Shown: piece after piece, positions 9,012 through 15,995 of the stretch
Numbering within the stretch: position 1 is the first letter of the stretch
How the letters are laid out: every line of letters begins with the position of its first letter
From: Pseudonocardia sp.
GTDB lineage: Bacteria > Actinomycetota > Actinomycetes > Mycobacteriales > Pseudonocardiaceae
Assembly: GCF_029263155.1 (NCBI RefSeq)
Contig: NZ_JAJCYB010000021.1
Coordinates: 1-38,211, forward strand
Length of the DNA: 38,211 nt
Direction of reading: 5' to 3'
Made by a program: the position numbers and the translations under genes
Notes under the pieces: generated by a model
The model's database searches: none
What the model was told of the DNA's origin: nothing
The model's input: only the letters and a program-made list of their open reading frames with translations

Positions 9012-10633
9012 TCCACCCCCAGCACCAGCGGATAGTCGGCCTGCCCCCCGCGGTGCACCACGACGTCGACCTCGGGATGGGTGCGGCGCAGGTCCGCGGC
9101 CAGGCCCTCGCCCAGCTCGTCGCCGGCCCCCTCCCCCAGCAGGGCCGTGACGATCTCACCCCCCGCGGTGAGCATGCGATGAGCCAACCACAGCGCACCG
9201 ACAGCCAGATCCGGGGCGATCAGCACGACCTCGCCGTCGGAGAGGCCGAGCACGTCGCCGGGCTCGCAGCGGCCCACCCAGGTCAGTGCCTCGCTCTCGG
9301 CGACGAGCAGCGCCGCCGTGCGCGTCAGCGCCGCCGCCTCGGCCATCGCGACCACGTCGTCGGCCGCCCGGCGCCCCGGGTCGTGGACGGCCAGCGCCGC
9401 GAGTCCCTGCAGCACCGACGCGGTGGGGACGACGAGCACCTCCTGGCCGTCGCGCCGCGCGGCGGCGGCGGCCCGCTCGACGGTCCCGGTCAGCTCGGTG
9501 TCGCCGGGCAGCACCACGACGTGCCGGGCGCCGGTGCCCACGATCGCGCGCTGCACGGCCGGCGCGTCGACGGCGCCGGAACGCTCCAGGACGTCCGCGC
9601 CCGCCGTGCGCGCCAGATCCGCCAGGTCGGCCCCGGCCGCGACGAGGAGCACGGCGCGGGGCCGCTCGAACCGGTCGGGCGCGGGGGCGAGCTGGTCGGC
9701 GAAGCGCACCACGGTGATCCGGTGCGGGCGCCCGGCCGCGATCCCCGCCTCGATCGCCGCGCCGACGTCGGTGCAGTGCACGTGGACGTTCCACGTGGAC
9801 GATCCGTCGACCTCCGCCCCGCCACCGACGACGGCCACCGAGTCCCCGAGCGCGTCGAGCTCCTCGCGCAACGCGGCGACGGCGGCGGCACCGTCGCGCC
9901 CGGGCACGTCGAGCAGGTACATCACCTCGTAGTCGAACACCGGCGAGCCGACCTCCCGCTCCGCCACGAGCGCGTCGCGGCCCCGGGCGGGTCCCCGATC
10001 GCCCGTCGGGGCGGGCGCCACCGCCTCCGGGCGCCCGCCCACGAGTGCCGCGAGCGCGTCGAGCACGAGGTAGAGGCCCAGCCCTCCGGCGTCGACGACC
10101 CCGGCGCGCGCCAGCTCGGGGAGCTGACCGGTGGTCTCGCGCAACGCGTCGCGGGCGGCGTCGGCGGCCGCGGCGGACACGTCGTCGAGCCGGTCGGAGC
10201 CCACCGCCACCGACGCGACCGCCGCCGCGGAGAGCACCGACAGCACCGTGCCCTCGCGGGGGCGGGTCACCGCGGCGGTGGCCAGGCGGTGGGCGCGACC
10301 CAGCCCGTCGGCCAGCACCCTCCCGCCCGCCGAGGGCCCGGCCACCGCGGCGATCGCGTCGGCCATACCGCGCAGCACCTGCGAGAGGATCACCCCGGAG
10401 TTGCCGCGCGCCCCCAGCAGCGCGCCCCGCGCGAGCGCCGGCGCGACCGGCTCCCCGTCGCCACGCGCCTCCTCGACGGCCGCGCGCATCGTCAGCAGCA
10501 GGTTGGTGCCCGTGTCCCCGTCCGGGACCGGGAAGACGTTGATCCGGTCGATCTCGGCGCGATGCCGTTCGAGGGCGGCCACGGCCGCCTTCGCCCAGCC
10601 GGTGAGCAGGGCGGCGTCCAGGATCGGGGGCAC
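9008..10633 (-). CDS. DAK2 domain kinase, FakA-like
   Basis: A 541-residue protein whose N-terminal DAK2 domain carries the nucleotide/Mg motif [10 protein letters not shown] (about residues 36-45), the [12 protein letters not shown] motif, and [14 protein letters not shown]. The FakA-like middle and C-terminal regions follow. In Firmicutes the homologue FakA phosphorylates fatty acids bound to a separate FakB (DegV) partner. No DegV gene is present here, so the acyl substrate is inferred from the family only. GTG 10633 is preceded at seven bases by TACCCT on the same strand, suggesting a leaderless mRNA. It is divergent from rpmB and coupled to recG, the conserved actinobacterial order. Confidence 0.9.
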   Translation of the reverse strand: MPPILDAALLTGWAKAAVAALERHRAEIDRINVFPVPDGDTGTNLLLTMRAAVEEARGDGEPVAPALARGALLGARGNSGVILSQVLRGMADAIAAVAGPSAGGRVLADGLGRAHRLATAAVTRPREGTVLSVLSAAAVASVAVGSDRLDDVSAAAADAARDALRETTGQLPELARAGVVDAGGLGLYLVLDALAALVGGRPEAVAPAPTGDRGPARGRDALVAEREVGSPVFDYEVMYLLDVPGRDGAAAVAALREELDALGDSVAVVGGGAEVDGSSTWNVHVHCTDVGAAIEAGIAAGRPHRITVVRFADQLAPAPDRFERPRAVLLVAAGADLADLARTAGADVLERSGAVDAPAVQRAIVGTGARHVVVLPGDTELTGTVERAAAAARRDGQEVLVVPTASVLQGLAALAVHDPGRRAADDVVAMAEAAALTRTAALLVAESEALTWVGRCEPGDVLGLSDGEVVLIAPDLAVGALWLAHRMLTAGGEIVTALLGEGAGDELGEGLAADLRRTHPEVDVVVHRGGQADYPLVLGVE

Positions 10634-10640
10634 AGGCCCG

Positions 10641-10646
10641 AGGGTA
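10641..10646 (-). promoter_or_regulatory. -10 box for DAK2-recG, leaderless type
   Basis: Reads TACCCT on the minus strand, ending seven bases before GTG 10633. Transcription would then begin at or next to the start codon. There is no ribosome-binding sequence in between. Confidence 0.5.
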
Positions 10647-10672
10647 TGTGTCGCAGCCCCGGAGCCCGCAGG

Positions 10673-10724
10673 TACTCTTGGACTTCACGCCCGGGGTATC
10701 CCGGCGTTCCACCGATTCGAGGAG
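10673..10724 (+). promoter_or_regulatory. rpmB -10 box and ribosome-binding site
   Basis: TACTCT at 10673-10678 fits a -10 box and would start RNA near 10685. GAGGAG at 10719-10724 is placed eight bases before GTG 10733. This spacing decides the start against the in-frame GTG at 10724, which overlaps the ribosome site itself. Confidence 0.5.
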
Positions 10725-10732
10725 TGACCGAC

Positions 10733-10924
10733 GTGGCTGCCGTCTGCGACGTCTGTAGCAAGGGTCCGGGCTTCGGCATGAACGTCTCGCACTCGCACCG
10801 CCGCACCAAGCGCCGGTGGAACCCCAACATCCAGACGGTGCGCGCCCGCATCGGCGGCGGCAACCGTCAGCGCCTGAACGTGTGCACCTCCTGCCTCAAG
10901 GCGGGCAAGGTCGCCCGCGCCTGA
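10733..10924 (+). CDS. rpmB: 50S ribosomal protein L28, zinc-ribbon (C+) form
   Basis: L28 of the large ribosomal subunit, 63 residues, the usual bacterial size. It has the L28 core [20 protein letters not shown] and two Cys pairs, C5-x2-C8 (CDVC) and C51-x2-C54 (CTSC), that form a zinc site. Many actinobacteria carry a second L28 without cysteines, made under zinc shortage under Zur control, so this would be the zinc-replete copy. That regulation is family knowledge and not seen here. The gene stands alone and is followed by strong hairpins. Confidence 0.97.
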   Translation: MAAVCDVCSKGPGFGMNVSHSHRRTKRRWNPNIQTVRARIGGGNRQRLNVCTSCLKAGKVARA

Positions 10925-10942
10925 GCGCACCCCGACACCCGG

Positions 10943-10976
10943 CGACGGCACCTCCGCTGCGGCGGGGGTGCCGTCG
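10943..10976 (+). terminator. rpmB terminator hairpin
   Basis: A perfect ten-base stem, CGACGGCACC at 10943-10952 with GGTGCCGTCG at 10967-10976, begins 18 bases after the rpmB stop. The tail is GTCGTC rather than a T-run, an actinobacterial style of hairpin terminator. Confidence 0.65.
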
Positions 10977-11003
10977 TCGTCTGGCCTGCCGCCCATCCGG
11001 CGA

Positions 11004-11038
11004 CGCGGCGGGTCCCGCGCGGCGCGAGACCCGCCGCG
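11004..11038. terminator. second hairpin between convergent rpmB and ung
   Basis: A perfect eleven-base stem, 11004-11014 with 11028-11038 (CGCGGCGGGTC and its complement), around a 13-base loop. It follows the first hairpin by 27 bases. As it lies nearer ung it may serve the minus-strand mrp-ung transcript or back up the first. The rest of 10925-11116 shows nothing else. Confidence 0.5.
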
Positions 11039-11116
11039 ACCGGCATGCGGCAACACGCACCTCGACCGCGCCGCACTCGCGCCGAGCACCGGCGGCGCCC
11101 CGGCCGACGTGGCTGT

Positions 11117-11794
11117 CTAGGGCAGCTTCCAGTCCACCGGCTCGCCGCCCAGCTCCTCCAGCAGCGCGTTCGCACGGCTGAACGGCCGGGACCCGAAGAA
11201 CCCGCGGTCGGCCGACATCGGGCTCGGGTGCGCCGACTCCACCAGCGGCACGTCCACCAGCAGCGGCGCGAGGTTGCGCGCGTCGCGGCCCCACAGGATC
11301 GCCACCAGCGGCTCGGCGTCCCGGTCGACCAGCGCGCGGATGGCCTGCTCGGTGACCCTCTCCCAGCCCTTGTCGCGGTGCGATCCCGGGTTGCCCGGCT
11401 CCACGGTCAGCACGCGGTTGAGCAGCAGCACCCCCTGGTCGGCCCACGGGGTGAGGTCACCGGTCGCCGGGGTGGGGTGGCCGAGGTCCTCCGAGTACTC
11501 GCGGAAGATGTTGGCCAGCGACCGCGGGATCGGCCGCGTCTCGGGCGCCACCGAGAACGACAGCCCGATCGCGTGCCCGGGCGTCGGGTACGGGTCCTGG
11601 CCCACGATCAGCACCCGCACCGCGTCGAAGGGCCGGGTGAACGCGCGCAGCACGTTCGCCCCGGCCGGGAGGTAGCGGCGGCCGGCACCCAGCTCGGCGC
11701 GCAGGAACTCACCCATGTCGGCGATCACCGGAGCGACGGGCCCCAGCGCCCGCGCCCATCCGGCCTCGACGACCTCGTGCAGCGGCTTGGCCAT
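11117..11794 (-). CDS. ung: uracil-DNA glycosylase, family 1
   Basis: Removes uracil from DNA to start base-excision repair. It has 225 residues, full length. It shows the water-activating motif GQDPYP at 65-70 with catalytic Asp67, the uracil pocket region [20 protein letters not shown], and the DNA-intercalation motif HPSPMS with catalytic His189. The ATG at 11794 directly abuts the stop codon of the gamma-carbonic-anhydrase gene, so ung looks like the last gene of the mrp transcript as well as a member of the ancestral housekeeping block. Confidence 0.97.
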   Translation of the reverse strand: MAKPLHEVVEAGWARALGPVAPVIADMGEFLRAELGAGRRYLPAGANVLRAFTRPFDAVRVLIVGQDPYPTPGHAIGLSFSVAPETRPIPRSLANIFREYSEDLGHPTPATGDLTPWADQGVLLLNRVLTVEPGNPGSHRDKGWERVTEQAIRALVDRDAEPLVAILWGRDARNLAPLLVDVPLVESAHPSPMSADRGFFGSRPFSRANALLEELGGEPVDWKLP

Positions 11795-12313
11795 CTAGAG
11801 CCGCCGCAGCTCGGCGCGGAACCGCTGCCCGCGCTGGACGTAGGACGAGACGGCGTAGTCGGTGGCGTCGGCGGGCACCTCGAAGCCCTCGCGGACCCGC
11901 GCCGGGATCCCCAGCGCCATCGTCCGCGGCGGGATCACGGCCTTCGGCGAGACCACGGCCCCCGCCGCGACGATCGCACCCTCGCCGACCGTGGCGCCGT
12001 TGAGCACCACCGATCCCGACGAGATCAGCGCCCGGTCGCCGACGGTGGCGGCCTCGATGTGCACGTTGTGGCCCACGGTCACCTCGTCGCCGATGAGCGT
12101 CGGCTGCTCCAGCGTGGTGTGGACGATCGTGCCGTCCTGGATGCTGCTGCGGGCCCCGACGACGATGTGGCCGTCGTCGCCGCGCAGCACGGCGGTGGGC
12201 CACACCGACGACTCCGCGCCGATCGTCACGTTGCCGATCACCACGGCGTCCGGGTGGACGTAGGCGTCGGGGTGGATGTCGGGCTCGACGTCGCCCAGGG
12301 CGTAGAGAGGCAC
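11795..12313 (-). CDS. gamma-carbonic anhydrase family protein
   Basis: A left-handed beta-helix protein of 172 residues with hexapeptide repeats (for example VVIGNVTIGAESSVWP, TLIGDEVTVGHNVHIEAATVG, TVGEGAIVAAGAVVSP). The three zinc-type histidines of the gamma class are placed as expected: one in VHTT and two in GHNVH. Family members are carbonic anhydrases, CaiE/PaaY-like thioesterases or simple trimers without known activity, so catalysis is likely but not certain. It starts with GTG 12313, nine bases after the mrpG stop, and abuts ung. Its place behind a proton antiporter suggests a role in CO2/bicarbonate and pH balance, which is my inference. Confidence 0.88.
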   Translation of the reverse strand: MPLYALGDVEPDIHPDAYVHPDAVVIGNVTIGAESSVWPTAVLRGDDGHIVVGARSSIQDGTIVHTTLEQPTLIGDEVTVGHNVHIEAATVGDRALISSGSVVLNGATVGEGAIVAAGAVVSPKAVIPPRTMALGIPARVREGFEVPADATDYAVSSYVQRGQRFRAELRRL

Positions 12314-12322
12314 GGGTCGACT

Positions 12323-12682
12323 CTAGGACGTGGGGGGTTCGGGCCCCTCGCGCGGCATGCGGTCGGCCAGCTCGTCGACGACGAGGATCTCCGGGCGCAC
12401 CGAGCCGCTGCGGTAGGCCGACCGGCCGACGAGCTGCGCGAGCACCGGCGCGGTGATGACCTGGAACACCGCGACCAGCAGCAGCGTCACCGCGTCGTCG
12501 GGCGCCAGCCGCAGCGCGGTGCCGGCCAGGATCAGCAGCAGGCCCAGGGTCTGCGGCTTGGTGGCCGCCTGCACCCGGGACAGCAGGCTCGGCAGCCGCA
12601 GCACACCGAGCGCGCCGAGGAGGCACTGCAGGGCCCCGGCCAGCAGCAGCACCCCGGAGACGACGTCGAGCACCGGGTTCAT
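12323..12682 (-). CDS. mrpG: Na+/H+ antiporter subunit MrpG
   Basis: Small subunit G of the Mrp (Mnh) antiporter, 119 residues. It has three transmembrane segments (about 8-30, 43-63, 66-86), with the conserved LGVLRLPSLLSRVQAATKPQTLG loop between the first and second. The hydrophilic tail ends MPREGPEPPTS. Start ATG 12682 overlaps the mrpF stop by four bases (ATGA). It is the last antiporter gene in the operon. Confidence 0.95.
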   Translation of the reverse strand: MNPVLDVVSGVLLLAGALQCLLGALGVLRLPSLLSRVQAATKPQTLGLLLILAGTALRLAPDDAVTLLLVAVFQVITAPVLAQLVGRSAYRSGSVRPEILVVDELADRMPREGPEPPTS

Positions 12683-12945
12683 CGGTGCCGCTCCCGGCGC
12701 TCGACCAGCCGCGCGGCGCTGGCCGACCCCACGAACGCCACCAGCGCGAACGCCACCAGCAGCGGGATGTTCGATCCGTCCCGGTAGTAGGCCACGTACA
12801 CGGCGACCGCGGCGACGATCAGCACCACGACCACGTCGAGCGCGGCGATCCGGTCGAGGGTGTCCGGGCCCCGGAACAGCCGGACCATGGTCAGCACCCC
12901 GGCGGCGAGCAGGAGCAGCAGCACGATCACGAAGACGACGTTCAC
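12679..12945 (-). CDS. mrpF: Na+/H+ antiporter subunit MrpF
   Basis: Subunit F, 88 residues, with three transmembrane helices. It shows the family marker RLFRGPDTLDRIAALDVV between helices one and two. GTG 12945 is chosen because it overlaps the mrpE stop by four bases, the rule throughout this operon, and gives the usual family length. Longer reading in the same frame runs into mrpE and is not protein-like. Confidence 0.94.
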   Translation of the reverse strand: MNVVFVIVLLLLLAAGVLTMVRLFRGPDTLDRIAALDVVVVLIVAAVAVYVAYYRDGSNIPLLVAFALVAFVGSASAARLVERRERHR

Positions 12946-13469
12946 GGGCGTCCCCCCAGCTGCCTGCGGGCCTGTGCGACCTCGTCCGGCGACCCGACCG
13001 CGGCCAGGACCCTGAGCTGCATCTGCATGGCCGCGGTCCGGGCCCGCTCCACCGCCGTGACCTCGCGCGGGCCGAGCACGTAGACGTACCAGAACGAGTC
13101 GACGTGGTCGATCTGCAGCACCATCGTGCCCGGCGACAGGGTGTAGGTGTTGGCGAGCAGTGCCACCACCCGGTCGGACCGGCTCAACAGCGGAAGCTCC
13201 AGTACCGCCCCGCGCACCTGCGGGCCGTACCACAGCGCCTGCACGCTCACCTGGACCGACGACGCGACGATGTCCCGCGCGACGAACCCGATCAGGCGCA
13301 GCACCTGCAGCGGCCGCACCGGCAGCCGGTCGACGAGCACCCCGGGCCGGAACAGGCCGCTGACCAGCAACCCGACCAGCACGCCGCCGACGAGGGTGAG
13401 CAGCGTGAACGATCCCCACAGCAGCACCCACACCAGGGCCAGCCAGGCCACGGTCCACGCCCGCGTCAC
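12942..13469 (-). CDS. mrpE: Na+/H+ antiporter subunit MrpE
   Basis: Subunit E, 175 residues. Two or three N-terminal transmembrane helices are followed by a cytoplasmic domain with the family pattern LLANTYTLSPGTMVLQID and YVYVLGPREVTAVER. The GTG start at 13469 overlaps the mrpD stop by four bases. MrpE is needed for stable assembly or full activity of the complex in studied systems. Confidence 0.94.
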   Translation of the reverse strand: MTRAWTVAWLALVWVLLWGSFTLLTLVGGVLVGLLVSGLFRPGVLVDRLPVRPLQVLRLIGFVARDIVASSVQVSVQALWYGPQVRGAVLELPLLSRSDRVVALLANTYTLSPGTMVLQIDHVDSFWYVYVLGPREVTAVERARTAAMQMQLRVLAAVGSPDEVAQARRQLGGRP

Positions 13470-15004
13470 CGCACGTCCCCCAGCACCGCGACCAGGTAGG
13501 GCTCGCGTTCGAGCAGGTCCGTCCCGGCCCGTCCGGTGATCGCCGTGAGGGGTCCGGCGAGCACCACGATCCCGAGGCTGACCGCGACCAGCCCCGCGGT
13601 GGCCGCGTACATCGGCACCGGCGTGCGCGCCACCCCGACCACCACCTCGTCGACGGGATCGTCGTCGGGCAGCGCGGGCGCCGGTTCCCCCCAGAACACC
13701 CGGACCCACACGCGGGCCAGCGCGTAGAGGGTCAGCAGGCTCGCCACGATCACCACCCCGGCGACGGCGGTGGGCCACGGCCCGGCCGACACCCCGGCCT
13801 GCAGCAGCGCCAGCTTCGCCACGAAGCCCGCCGTCGGCGGCACCCCGGCCAGGGTGAGCGCGGCGATCGCGTAGATCACCGCCAGCCCGGGCGCGGTGCG
13901 CAGCAACCCACCCATCCGGTCCAGCGCCACGGTGCCGGTCCGACGGGTGATCAGACCGCTGACCAGGAACAGGGTCGCGAGCACCGTGATGTGGTGGGCG
14001 GCGTAGAGCGCCGCCCCCGACACCCCGGCCGCGTCGAAGACCGCCAGCCCGAACAGCATGAAGCCGATGTGGCTGACCAGCAGGAACGACAGGCTCCGGT
14101 TGATGTCGTTCTGCACAAGCGCCCCCAGCGCGCCGATCAGCATGGTGGCGGTGGCCAGGACCAGCATCAGCGTCCAGGGCTCCTCGCGGGAGAACAGCAG
14201 CGTCTGCGTGCGCAGCAGGGCGTAGAAGCCGACCTTCGTCAGCAGCCCCGCGAACAGCGCCGCCACCGGGCCCGGCGCGTTGGGGTAGCTGTCGGGCAGC
14301 CAGAAGTGCAGCGGCACCATCGCGGCCTTGATCCCGAACACGATCAGCAACATCAACCCGAGCACCGTGACCAGTCCCGGGGGGAGCAGCTCGATCCGCC
14401 CGGCCAGGTCGGCGAGGTTGACCGTGCCCGTGGCCGCGTAGACCATCGCGATCGCGGTGAGGAACAGCAGCGAGGACAGCAGGCTGACCGTCACGTAGGT
14501 CATCCCGGCCCGGATCTTGGTCGAGCTGGTACGCCGGGTGATCAGGACGTAGGACGCGGTGAGCATCAGCTCGAAGGCCACGAACAGCGTGAACAGGTCC
14601 CCGGTGAGGTAGGCCAGCGACACCCCGGCCGAGAGCATCAGGTACATCGGGTGGAACGTGGTGCTCGACGTGCCGCGGCCGTAGTCGGCGATGCGCTGGT
14701 CGATCGCGTACACCAGCACCGCGAGGGTGACCAGGGTGGAGATCAGCAGCAGCAGCGCGGAGAGGCGGTCGGCCACCAGCGCGATACCCACCGGCGCCGC
14801 CCAGCCGCCGAGCTGTGCGACCACCGGACCCTGCGCGTCGGCCACCAGCAGCAGCACGGCGGCGATCACCGAGACCGCCGAGAGGACCACGATCCCGACC
14901 ACCCGCTGCAGCGCGGCCGAGCGGCTGCCGACGACCGTGACCGCCGCGCCCAGCAGCGGGAGCAGCACCGGGAGCGCGAGGAGCGGTGTGACATCGGTGG
15001 TCAT
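13466..15004 (-). CDS. mrpD: Na+/H+ antiporter subunit MrpD
   Basis: One of the two large subunits related to respiratory complex I NuoL/M/N, 512 residues with about 14 helices. Visible proton-path residues are the Glu in VAFELMLTASYVL and the Lys residues in FGIKAAMVPLHFWLPDSYP and LLTKVGFYALLR, as in NuoM/N-type subunits. Start ATG 15004 overlaps the stop of mrpC by four bases. Confidence 0.96.
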   Translation of the reverse strand: MTTDVTPLLALPVLLPLLGAAVTVVGSRSAALQRVVGIVVLSAVSVIAAVLLLVADAQGPVVAQLGGWAAPVGIALVADRLSALLLLISTLVTLAVLVYAIDQRIADYGRGTSSTTFHPMYLMLSAGVSLAYLTGDLFTLFVAFELMLTASYVLITRRTSSTKIRAGMTYVTVSLLSSLLFLTAIAMVYAATGTVNLADLAGRIELLPPGLVTVLGLMLLIVFGIKAAMVPLHFWLPDSYPNAPGPVAALFAGLLTKVGFYALLRTQTLLFSREEPWTLMLVLATATMLIGALGALVQNDINRSLSFLLVSHIGFMLFGLAVFDAAGVSGAALYAAHHITVLATLFLVSGLITRRTGTVALDRMGGLLRTAPGLAVIYAIAALTLAGVPPTAGFVAKLALLQAGVSAGPWPTAVAGVVIVASLLTLYALARVWVRVFWGEPAPALPDDDPVDEVVVGVARTPVPMYAATAGLVAVSLGIVVLAGPLTAITGRAGTDLLEREPYLVAVLGDVR

Positions 15005-15465
15005 GACCGTGCCTCCCGCTCGATCTCGTCGTCGGCGTCGGACTCGTCGGCGGCCTCGTCCGGCTCGTCGTCGTGGTCGTAGTCGGCGTCCAGGGAGGCC
15101 GAGGGCCGGGTCTGGGTGGCGATCCGGCGGTCCTCGACGTCGTCCTGCACCTCGTCGTGCCCGACCAGGACGAACGAGCGGTACCCCAGCGCCAGCAGGA
15201 ACGTCGTCAGCGCGAACGTGATGACCACGGCCGTGAGCGCGAGGGCCTGCGGCAGCGGGTCGGTGATGGCCTCGACGGGCACCGTTCCGACGATCGGCGG
15301 CCGCCCCGGCGGGCCGCCGGCGATCTGCAGCAGCAGGTTGGTGCCGTGCCCGAGCACCACCACGCCGAGCAGCACGCGCATCAGCGAACGCTGCAGCAGC
15401 AGGTAGAACCCGACCGCGAACAGCACCGCCACCGCGGCGGCCATCGTCAGGTTGATCGTCGTCAC
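15001..15465 (-). CDS. mrpC: Na+/H+ antiporter subunit MrpC, acidic tail
   Basis: Subunit C, homologous to NuoK, with three transmembrane helices in the first 100 residues. These include the GVVVLGHGTNLLLQIAGG stretch and PLPQALALTAVVITFA. The protein is 154 residues where about 110-125 is usual. The extra 50 residues (from about 104) are extremely acidic, with repeated Asp/Glu such as DADYDHDDEPDEAADESDAD. ATG 15465 overlaps the mrpB stop by four bases. Confidence 0.95.
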   Translation of the reverse strand: MTTINLTMAAAVAVLFAVGFYLLLQRSLMRVLLGVVVLGHGTNLLLQIAGGPPGRPPIVGTVPVEAITDPLPQALALTAVVITFALTTFLLALGYRSFVLVGHDEVQDDVEDRRIATQTRPSASLDADYDHDDEPDEAADESDADDEIEREARS

Positions 15466-15995
15466 GTGAGCTCACCCGCGTCGCGCATGTCGCGCTCGAT
15501 CCCGGCACCCAGCGCGCGCAGCAGGTCCAGCACCGCGCCGACGATCAGCAGGTACACCCCGGTGTCGAGCAGCAGGCTGGTCTGTGTCGACACCGTGCCC
15601 AGCACCGGTAGGTCCACGCTGAGGTAGGCGGTGGACAGGGCGGGCGCGCCGACCAGCAGGGGGGCCAGTGCCGTGAGCACCGCGATCGTCAGCCCGGACC
15701 CGATCAGCACCGGCGAGCGGACGGCGATCACGGCACCGAGACCGGGGCCACCACCGGCGATGTAGCGCAGCACGAACGCGAGCCCGGCGACGAGCCCGCC
15801 GGAGAAGCCGCCGCCGGGCGAGTAGTGCCCGACCAGCAGCAGGTACAGCGAGAACACCAGCATCGTCGGGAACAGGGTGCGGGTGGCGACCTCCAGCAGC
15901 AGGGTCCGGTCGTGCCCGTCGCGGCACTCACCGGAGAGCATCCAGGGCTGTCGGGGTCGGTCCCACTCGCCGAAGGGGACGGGTGCGCGCGTCAT
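15462..15995 (-). CDS. mrpB: Na+/H+ antiporter subunit MrpB
   Basis: Subunit B, 177 residues, four transmembrane helices, with the family motif GHYSPGGGFSGGLVAGLAFV and a conserved TSLLLDTGVYLLIVG region. The first 35 residues form a soluble N-terminus (PFGEWDRPRQPWMLSGE). ATG 15995 overlaps the mrpA stop by four bases, so I prefer it over longer alternatives that run into mrpA. Confidence 0.95.
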   Translation of the reverse strand: MTRAPVPFGEWDRPRQPWMLSGECRDGHDRTLLLEVATRTLFPTMLVFSLYLLLVGHYSPGGGFSGGLVAGLAFVLRYIAGGGPGLGAVIAVRSPVLIGSGLTIAVLTALAPLLVGAPALSTAYLSVDLPVLGTVSTQTSLLLDTGVYLLIVGAVLDLLRALGAGIERDMRDAGELT

